The translations under genes and the position numbers were made by a program. Positions 58,519 through 64,000 of a stretch of 64,000 bases of DNA are shown piece by piece (position 1 is the stretch's first letter; each line of letters opens with the position of its first letter). The DNA lies in the NCBI RefSeq assembly GCF_026013365.1, contig NZ_JAPDOE010000010.1, positions 62,001 through 126,000 of the forward strand, given 5' to 3'. This stretch comes from Paenibacillus sp. LS1. Lineage in GTDB: Bacteria > Bacillota > Bacilli > Paenibacillales > Paenibacillaceae. The notes beneath the pieces were generated by a model, which had not been told where the DNA came from, did not search any database, and was given only the letters and a program-made list of their open reading frames with translations.

Positions 58519-59913
58519 ATGAAAAAATGGTTAAGTCATACCAACAGTACCGTGCTGTCTGTAGCGGTGATTGGCATCTTTATTTTGCTAACACTGTTCC
58601 TGAATTCACTTGGCGGCTTCCAGCTGGATCTGACCTCGAATAAACAATACACGTTATCTGACCAGTCCCTTACTGCGATCAAAAACGTGAAGGACGACGT
58701 CAACATTCTGGTGTTAACCGTCGAAAATGCCAACAACACGGTCCTGAACCGTGAGGTCACGGACATGGTGGAGGAGTATACCAAACGCAACAGCAAGCTA
58801 AAGCTAAAACAGTATAATCTGACGCAGGAACCTGCGCTTGCATCCAAATACGGCATAACAGGCAGCTCCATTGTACTGGAGCAGGGAGATCAACACAAAG
58901 TGATTGATATCGCGAGTCTGTTCACCGCGACAGGTGACGGCAGTGACGGATCATATCAGTTCACAGGTGAGGAAAAGCTGACGCAGGCGCTCATGAATAT
59001 GTCATCCACGGAGATGCACAAAATGGTCTTTTTGACCGGACATGAAGAGTTGAGTCTTGATCAGATGACCACACTTCAATCCTCCTTGGAACAAAATAAT
59101 GTGCAAACGGAAGAGTTGCAGCTGAATCAGGCTGGGAAGGTTCCGGAGGATGCAGATGTGCTCGCTATTATTGGTCCACAACGTGATCTCAGTGATACGG
59201 AAATGAAAGCCATTCGCACCTATCTGAGTAATGGAGGCAAGCTGTTATTATCCCTTGGATTTGTGGAAGATATGAAATCCAGTTGGAAAAACATCGATGC
59301 CCTGATGGCTGACTATGGCGTCGTGGATGAGCATGCGGTCATGGTGGATAACCAACAGGCAAGTACGATGGGTCCGCTCTGGGTTGTGCCGGAGTATGGT
59401 ACACATGCTATTACGGACAAACTTGCTGAGAGCCAATTGTATCCGATGTTGTCGCTGTCGATTGCGTTGACTAGCAAAGAACAGGATAAATATACCCTTT
59501 CCCCGTTAATTCATTCTTCGAATGACAGTTATGGGGAGACGAATATCGGCGGTTTATTGCAAAATGAAACAACCAATGATGCTGAAGAGGACATTCAGGG
59601 TCCAGTGGAATTGGGGTATGCAGCCGATACAACGGATGGTAAACCGAAGGCAGTTATTCTGGGCTCGTCCATTTTCATGCAGGATTCGGAAATTGCGAAT
59701 GGCGGTAATCGGGACTTTATTTTGAATACAGTGAATTATCTGAGTGAAAAAGAAGATGGATTAACGATTCGTCCACGGGTTCAAGCCGGTTATGAGATGG
59801 CATACCTGAACGGTGAACAGGCTAGAACGATCTTCTTTGTGGCGATTGTGGCGTTCCCGCTCATCTTTGTTATACTCGGTGTACTCTTATGGTGGAGGCG
59901 CAGACGGGTATGA
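58519..59913 (+). CDS. GldG-like ABC auxiliary membrane protein
   Basis: ATG 58519 with GGAGGTGAG upstream. The 464-residue protein has an N-terminal membrane segment (VLSVAVIGIFILLTLFLN), a large extracytoplasmic domain with FQLDLTSNKQYTLSDQSL, MVFLTGHEELSLD and DADVLAIIGPQRDLSDTE (ABC_transp_aux/GldG), and a C-terminal membrane segment ending WWRRRRV. It is co-transcribed with the ATPase and permease. Substrate of the system unknown in Firmicutes. Confidence 0.85.
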   Translation: MKKWLSHTNSTVLSVAVIGIFILLTLFLNSLGGFQLDLTSNKQYTLSDQSLTAIKNVKDDVNILVLTVENANNTVLNREVTDMVEEYTKRNSKLKLKQYNLTQEPALASKYGITGSSIVLEQGDQHKVIDIASLFTATGDGSDGSYQFTGEEKLTQALMNMSSTEMHKMVFLTGHEELSLDQMTTLQSSLEQNNVQTEELQLNQAGKVPEDADVLAIIGPQRDLSDTEMKAIRTYLSNGGKLLLSLGFVEDMKSSWKNIDALMADYGVVDEHAVMVDNQQASTMGPLWVVPEYGTHAITDKLAESQLYPMLSLSIALTSKEQDKYTLSPLIHSSNDSYGETNIGGLLQNETTNDAEEDIQGPVELGYAADTTDGKPKAVILGSSIFMQDSEIANGGNRDFILNTVNYLSEKEDGLTIRPRVQAGYEMAYLNGEQARTIFFVAIVAFPLIFVILGVLLWWRRRRV

Positions 59914-60926
59914 GAAAATGGATCCCAACGATTCTGGTGGTTATCGTACTGATTGTGGGCTGGGTGTACGCGGCCAGTCAAAATTATTTTCGGGAAGAAG
60001 AAGCGGTACAAGCCAAGTTACTTGGTATTCAATCTGTGGATATTCAATCCATCACGATACATGACACAACGGAGGAAACATCTGGTGCAGCAGCATCTTC
60101 GACTTTGACACTTGAGAATGGCGTCTGGCAGATGATTGAACCGAAAGCCTATCCTCTCAACGGTTACAGTGTAAGCAGCTGGCTGGATGCTCTGAGTGGT
60201 GCGAATCAGGAACTGGTGGTGGAAGAAGCACCGACGGATCTGAATAAGTACGGGTTAGGAACAGATGCTACTCGATTGGAGATCAAACTCAAAGATAATC
60301 GGGAGGTTAAACTGGCTATTGGTGGACAGCTTCCAGCAGATGATGCGCGTTATGTGCGTGTTGATTCGGGCCCCGTAGTTGCCGTGCAGACAGAGGCGAT
60401 TACCAACATGGCTTTGACTCATCGTGATTTGTTGGACACCACCCCTTTCAACATGGATGAGACGAATGTTGGATCTCTGGAGTGGGAAGGTGAAGCATCT
60501 ACCTGGATGTTGAAATCGACATCGGAGAACAGTGCGGCAGAGCAGGCCTGGACATTAAATGGAAAAACAATTGAAGCCACAGATGCAGTTTCGCTTATTG
60601 GCAAAATCAAAAACCTGTCGACAGCAGATGATGTGCGCAAAGCATCTGAGTTGAAGGATACAGTTCCCCGATTCACCCTGTCTGTTGAACAGACGGTCAA
60701 CGGGCAACAAGTTCGAGATGTGTATCGGGGACTTACGGTGCCATCCAAACCGGATCAAATTTGGGTCATTACGCCGGATGGTCAGTGGGCCTATGCCATG
60801 GATGCGACGAGTCTGACGGAAGCCGAGAAATTCCCGGATACGATTAAAGCATCAACAGCTTCTTCGGAAGAATCATCGAGTTCTGCAAATGACGAAACGA
60901 CTTCCTCATCAACTGACGGGAAATGA
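59910..60926 (+). CDS. DUF4340 membrane protein of the Gld-type operon
   Basis: ATG 59910 overlaps the previous stop by four bases. The 338-residue protein has one N-terminal membrane segment (WIPTILVVIVLIVGWVYA), followed by repeated DUF4340-like beta-rich segments (IQSITIHDTTEET, LENGVWQMIEPKAYPLNGYS) and a Ser/Thr-rich end. DUF4340 proteins habitually accompany GldG-like genes. Followed by a strong terminator. Confidence 0.82.
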   Translation: MRKWIPTILVVIVLIVGWVYAASQNYFREEEAVQAKLLGIQSVDIQSITIHDTTEETSGAAASSTLTLENGVWQMIEPKAYPLNGYSVSSWLDALSGANQELVVEEAPTDLNKYGLGTDATRLEIKLKDNREVKLAIGGQLPADDARYVRVDSGPVVAVQTEAITNMALTHRDLLDTTPFNMDETNVGSLEWEGEASTWMLKSTSENSAAEQAWTLNGKTIEATDAVSLIGKIKNLSTADDVRKASELKDTVPRFTLSVEQTVNGQQVRDVYRGLTVPSKPDQIWVITPDGQWAYAMDATSLTEAEKFPDTIKASTASSEESSSSANDETTSSSTDGK

Positions 60927-60986
60927 GCGAGTTGAAGGATAAGTAATTATAACTAACTTGAAATGAAATTCAAGTTACCTTTAAGG

Positions 60987-61019
60987 CAGTGCTGCGAACA
61001 AAGCAGCACTGTTTTTTTG
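60987..61019 (+). terminator. Terminator after the Gld-type operon
   Basis: CAGTGCTGC / GCAGCACTG perfect nine-base-pair stem, loop GAACAAA, then seven T. Confidence 0.88.
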
Positions 61020-61191
61020 TTTTTTAAAGGCAAAAATCTCACTGCCCACGGATCAAAACTGAAAGCAAAATACCACAACCCGAAGACCAAATATTACAGG
61101 GTAAGGTACCATATCCTTTCAGCATATCGGTACGTACAGAAGCACATCCTATCTTTGTGACCAAAACCAACAAACATTGGAGGATGAGTAC

Positions 61192-62181
61192 ATGCCAGCA
61201 GTCAAAAAGGCAACAGCTATTACGTTATCATTATCTACTGCAATCTTTGTAATGGCCGGTTTGACAGGTTGTGGCACGAATCGGGATACCAACAATATGC
61301 ATACGCAAAGTGTTCGTCAGCAAGCCAACGGCATTAACCGTTATGGTGTGGAAACGAACGGCATGGACGGCATTCGTGCGAAAAGCTATCGCATGCATAA
61401 TGTCACTGACCTGAAATCCAGTGAAGAGCTGGCAAAACGCATCACGGAGATGAAGGAAGTCAAATCCGCCCGTGTCATGTTAACGGATCGTAATGCTTAT
61501 GTGGCAGTTCGTTTGGCAGATGGTCATTCAGGGAAGTTGGATAGTAAGTCTAATGGTCGTACGAGCATGCTGGGTGGGACGATGCGTAATCATGCCAGTG
61601 ATACCATGCGTGGGGGCAACATGAATCACGATATGGGTGGCATGCGTGTAAATGGTGGAACGGGCACCATGTCTCCGTACAGCACCAGCGGAATTGCGCC
61701 AGGACTGAACACGAATTCAGCAACGGATCGCAGTCACATGGGCAATGATCGTGGCATCTATGGCACGATGGGCACAGGCGCGGTTGGCATGATGCGTGGT
61801 CTGACGAACAGTGGCAAAGCACGTGGGACGGCAGATGGGCATTATGGTATGAAAAGTGAAGGACAACGTGTAGATAGCTCGGACGATAACACATCAGCTG
61901 AGATTAAGGGTAAGATTTCAGCCAAAATCAAGCAGTTTGCACCGAACATCGAGAATGTATATGTATCAGCTAATCCGGATTTTGTGGAGCATGTCGAGAA
62001 TTATGCCACAGATATTCGTAACGGTAAGCCGGTCAGCGGCATGATCGATACGTTCCAATCGATGGTAGAGCGCATTTTCCCGACGAACGGCACAGATACC
62101 AATCACCGTGATGGCATCCTTGACGATGGCCTGATGAACCGTAATCATAACGGTGGTGTCATGAACCGAATGAATCGGTAG
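61192..62181 (+). CDS. YhcN/YlaJ-type sporulation lipoprotein with Met/Gly/His-rich insert
   Basis: ATG 61192 with TTGGAGG upstream. The 329-residue lipoprotein has a signal ending AGLTGC (Cys27), then the YhcN/YlaJ domain (DLKSSEELAKRITEMKEVKS, ARVMLTDRNAYVAVRLADG). A low-complexity insert at about 120-220 is rich in Met, Gly, Asn and His (MRGGNMNHDMGGM, TMGTGAVGMMRG). The C-terminus resumes the family (ISAKIKQFAPNIENVYVSANPDFVEH). Relatives are spore inner-membrane lipoproteins made in the forespore. The insert is unusual and could bind metal. Confidence 0.85.
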   Translation: MPAVKKATAITLSLSTAIFVMAGLTGCGTNRDTNNMHTQSVRQQANGINRYGVETNGMDGIRAKSYRMHNVTDLKSSEELAKRITEMKEVKSARVMLTDRNAYVAVRLADGHSGKLDSKSNGRTSMLGGTMRNHASDTMRGGNMNHDMGGMRVNGGTGTMSPYSTSGIAPGLNTNSATDRSHMGNDRGIYGTMGTGAVGMMRGLTNSGKARGTADGHYGMKSEGQRVDSSDDNTSAEIKGKISAKIKQFAPNIENVYVSANPDFVEHVENYATDIRNGKPVSGMIDTFQSMVERIFPTNGTDTNHRDGILDDGLMNRNHNGGVMNRMNR

Positions 62182-62338
62182 TTTTTCAAGACATGAACAA
62201 GTGTGCCTTTGCGCGGATGGCAACATCAGCTGCAGGGGCATGTTTGTTTTACATAATCTCAAATATATAGACAACTGCACACGTTCTCTTTGGGACAATG
62301 AATCACAGGTTTACTGCCCATTTTTCTTATAAAACTGA

Positions 62339-62366
62339 ACCAACGCCCTTGACCTGACATAAGATG
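62339..62366 (+). promoter_or_regulatory. Sigma-K-like promoter of gerE
   Basis: AC (62339-62340), 17 bases, CATAAGATG (62358-62366): one mismatch from the sigma-K -10 CATANNNTA. B. subtilis gerE is known to be transcribed by sigma-K. Confidence 0.5.
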
Positions 62367-62427
62367 AGTTGACTGTATCCCCTTAACCTTGTTACACCAA
62401 CACAACCCGAGCAAGGAGGGGTGAACA

Positions 62428-62652
62428 TTGAAGGGTATCGATCATAAAAGCAAATTTTTGTTGACCCACCGTGAACGCGAAGTATTCGAATTACTGGTTC
62501 AAGACAAAACAACGCGTGACATCGCAGGGCAGTTATTCATCAGCGAGAAAACGGTGCGTAACCATATTTCGAATGTGATGCAGAAACTCAATGTTAAGGG
62601 TCGTTCGCAGGCAGTTGTCGAGCTGATTAAGCTTGGAGAACTGAAGATATAA
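62428..62652 (+). CDS. gerE: GerE, late mother-cell transcription regulator (LuxR-type HTH)
   Basis: TTG 62428 with AAGGAGGGG upstream. The 74-residue protein has the length of B. subtilis GerE and nearly its sequence: LLTHREREVFELLVQDKTT, ISEKTVRNHISNVMQKLNVK and GRSQAVVELIKLGEL. GerE acts with sigma-K on late coat genes, including outer-layer genes such as cgeAB. Its presence supports the sporulation reading of the CgeB-type genes here, though it lies 10 kb away and need not control them specifically. Confidence 0.95.
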   Translation: MKGIDHKSKFLLTHREREVFELLVQDKTTRDIAGQLFISEKTVRNHISNVMQKLNVKGRSQAVVELIKLGELKI

Positions 62653-62687
62653 TTGCGAATTGCAGTTAGGATTAAGTAGCAGCATGA

Positions 62688-62736
62688 AAGCCTTTCTCTA
62701 TTCTTTGTCATGAAGAATGGGGCAAGGCTTTTTTGC
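62688..62736 (+). terminator. Terminator after gerE
   Basis: AAAGCCTT pairs with AAGGCTTT across a long loop, followed by TTTT. The remaining gap to 62956 shows no gene. Confidence 0.6.
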
Positions 62737-62955
62737 TGTTATTGAGGGAAGATCGGAAACGTAGCATCGCTTGTTTTCGTTATTTTAGTAGACCATAATG
62801 ATTACATATATGAAGCAGATAAGGCAGTAGGTGAGGCTTGAAAGTGAAACGTTGGTTTGAGCGATAACAGTGATCGAAAGGTTATTCTGTAAACGAAGTG
62901 GCAAGTGTAACTATTCGGTATATCAACTTATTTTAATAATGAAAGGATGAGCTAA

Positions 62956-63486
62956 GTGGACCGCTTTTTAAGTGAATTCGAAGATCAATTTCGAGCGGGC
63001 TTTCTACCCGATCTGGAACAAACGCTGGCTCAGGTGCAGCATGAAGAAGTATATGCTTTTGCATTTGGAACGGACAGTGATTGGGTTACCCTGTTTTTGG
63101 CGGTGAATACAGAGGAATCTCTGGCTAAGCATATTTCGAGTATGAAAGAGCAAGGGCTGTGTGATAGTGAGGAGGACGAGATCTATTACAGATGGGGCTG
63201 CTCCGAATATCAGTATGGCGACGAGACACACTTTAACCATATCAGCCGATTGTTGTATGCAACAGAAGATGTCCAGAAGTATAAGGATGAGATCATTCGA
63301 ATCATCGCCAAAGTTGTGAATGAGACAGCAGATGACGTTTTCGCCCGATATGGACAAACCAAAGCAGACATTACGTTCTTCGTTTCTCTCACAGATGATG
63401 ATCTGGCGGAGGAGATTGAAAATCAATCGGTTCATCAAATGACTGTACCCAGCTTAGCCAGCAAATTCTTAAAACGATATAAATGA
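62956..63486 (+). CDS. DUF4303-type protein
   Basis: GTG 62956 with AAAGGATGA upstream. The 176-residue protein has EVYAFAFGTDSDWVTLFLAVN, YRWGCSEYQYGDETHFN and a helical end; this resembles DUF4303 proteins, sometimes found as immunity-like or stress proteins. No toxin gene is adjacent. Function unknown. Confidence 0.65.
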   Translation: MDRFLSEFEDQFRAGFLPDLEQTLAQVQHEEVYAFAFGTDSDWVTLFLAVNTEESLAKHISSMKEQGLCDSEEDEIYYRWGCSEYQYGDETHFNHISRLLYATEDVQKYKDEIIRIIAKVVNETADDVFARYGQTKADITFFVSLTDDDLAEEIENQSVHQMTVPSLASKFLKRYK

Positions 63487-63517
63487 ATTAAAATGAATTG
63501 AATCGTTGTACCGCGAA

Positions 63518-63562
63518 AGTCTTTCCTATTCTTTATCCAAAGAAGGGAAGAGGCTTTTTTTG
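63518..63562. terminator. Terminator after the 62956 gene
   Basis: AAAGTCTTTCC and GGGAAGAGGCTTT form an imperfect stem followed by a run of T; the convergent gene at 63610 may also use it. Confidence 0.5.
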
Positions 63563-63609
63563 TTTTAGAGTGAAAAAATAAAATAACTGAATTCATATCA
63601 CTTTATCAC

Positions 63610-63957
63610 TTATTGATTCCTATTCATTTGAAGGAACGTCCTCCATCTTTTCTTCGAAAATGACTGATAAAAGAGCTGCTCCAATTCCTCGAATTGTGCT
63701 TCGTTCAGATGAAGATGGAGCGCTCTTTTCAAAATCTTGGCGGCAGGTTGGGAAGCGGATTTCCTTCCTCCGGCTTTTCGTTTGATCGGAATATGAAATT
63801 GCAGCAGATCTTCAAAGTGATTCCAGCCTTCCCAACTCAACCGACCTCCGCGTTTCCAGTCGATAGCATAGAGGGCATAATAGGCATGTCCTCCCGATTG
63901 CTTGGTAGCAATAATCCAGATGGAAGGAATGAGCTTTTTCCGTTGTCTTCGATTCAT
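63610..63957 (-). CDS. Hypothetical protein
   Basis: ATG 63957 with GAGAGGGG upstream; the frame is open to the window edge. The 115-residue basic protein has SIWIIATKQSGGHAYYALYA and LSWEGWNHFEDLLQFHIPIK, with a C-terminal helical part (NEAQFEELEQLFYQSFSKKR). No family recognised. Confidence 0.55.
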   Translation of the reverse strand: MNRRQRKKLIPSIWIIATKQSGGHAYYALYAIDWKRGGRLSWEGWNHFEDLLQFHIPIKRKAGGRKSASQPAAKILKRALHLHLNEAQFEELEQLFYQSFSKKRWRTFLQMNRNQ

Positions 63958-64000
63958 TAGAATTGCGCCCCTCTCGATTTTCAATATAAAGGATACCACT

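Overview
The window looks like a chromosome segment of a Paenibacillus-type, endospore-forming member of the Bacillales. Reasons: strong AAGGAGG-type ribosome binding sites with frequent GTG and TTG starts, a GerE-type regulator, a YhcN/YlaJ-type spore lipoprotein, CgeB-type spore-surface glycosyltransferases, Zur boxes of the Bacillus type, and intergenic palindromic repeats of the kind found in Paenibacillus. No rRNA, tRNA, CRISPR array, prophage or intact insertion sequence was seen.

Layout. (1) 1-97: start of a secreted protein on the minus strand. (2) 875-8987: glycan block I, with two paralogous GT2-like enzymes, two further glycosyltransferases, a nucleotidylyltransferase, a GT-D-fold enzyme and an APH-type kinase. 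(3) 9205-19157: a glutaredoxin-like gene and a probable sulfur-compound uptake and oxidation cluster (two flavin monooxygenase-family genes, peptide-type ABC importer without ATPases, FMN reductase, LysR regulator, M20 amidohydrolase). (4) 19386-30178: a complete staphylopine/bacillopaline-type opine zincophore locus (cntKLM, cntABCDF, two MFS exporters) behind a Zur box. (5) 30522-32525: a second Zur-boxed unit, with a ZagA-type GTPase, a zinc-independent S14 ribosomal protein and a DUF3024 protein. (6) 32638-35743: AraC regulator and GH42 beta-galactosidase. (7) 35887-38711: molybdate regulator and modAB. (8) 38985-39911: a hypothetical gene and the C-terminal remnant of an ABC ATPase. (9) 40033-51086, with 51594-52999: glycan block II, with three small helical proteins, a basic/Tyr-Gly protein, two CgeB-type transferases, a GT4 enzyme with a basic tail, genes for a UDP-L-FucNAc- or L-QuiNAc-like sugar, and SpsA-like GT2 enzymes. 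(10) 53184-63957: MFS drug exporter, another GT4, a Gld-type ABC system, a spore lipoprotein, gerE and small hypotheticals.

The most interesting theme is the two glycan blocks. Several unrelated catalytic folds (GT-D, GT2, CgeB-type) carry the same kind of non-catalytic extension: a lysine/arginine-rich disordered stretch followed by a short G-[YF]-x-x repeat. One small gene (40983-41324) consists only of that module. With CgeB homologues, a sigma-K-like promoter before 50370 and gerE nearby, I infer a spore-surface glycosylation system in which this module recruits the enzymes to the coat. That is a hypothesis, not something the sequence proves.

The second theme is zinc starvation: two nearly identical Zur boxes (19386 and 30561) put zincophore synthesis, export and re-import, a metallochaperone GTPase and a zinc-sparing ribosomal protein under one probable regulator. 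Starts were chosen mainly from Shine-Dalgarno spacing and often differ from the longest open frame.
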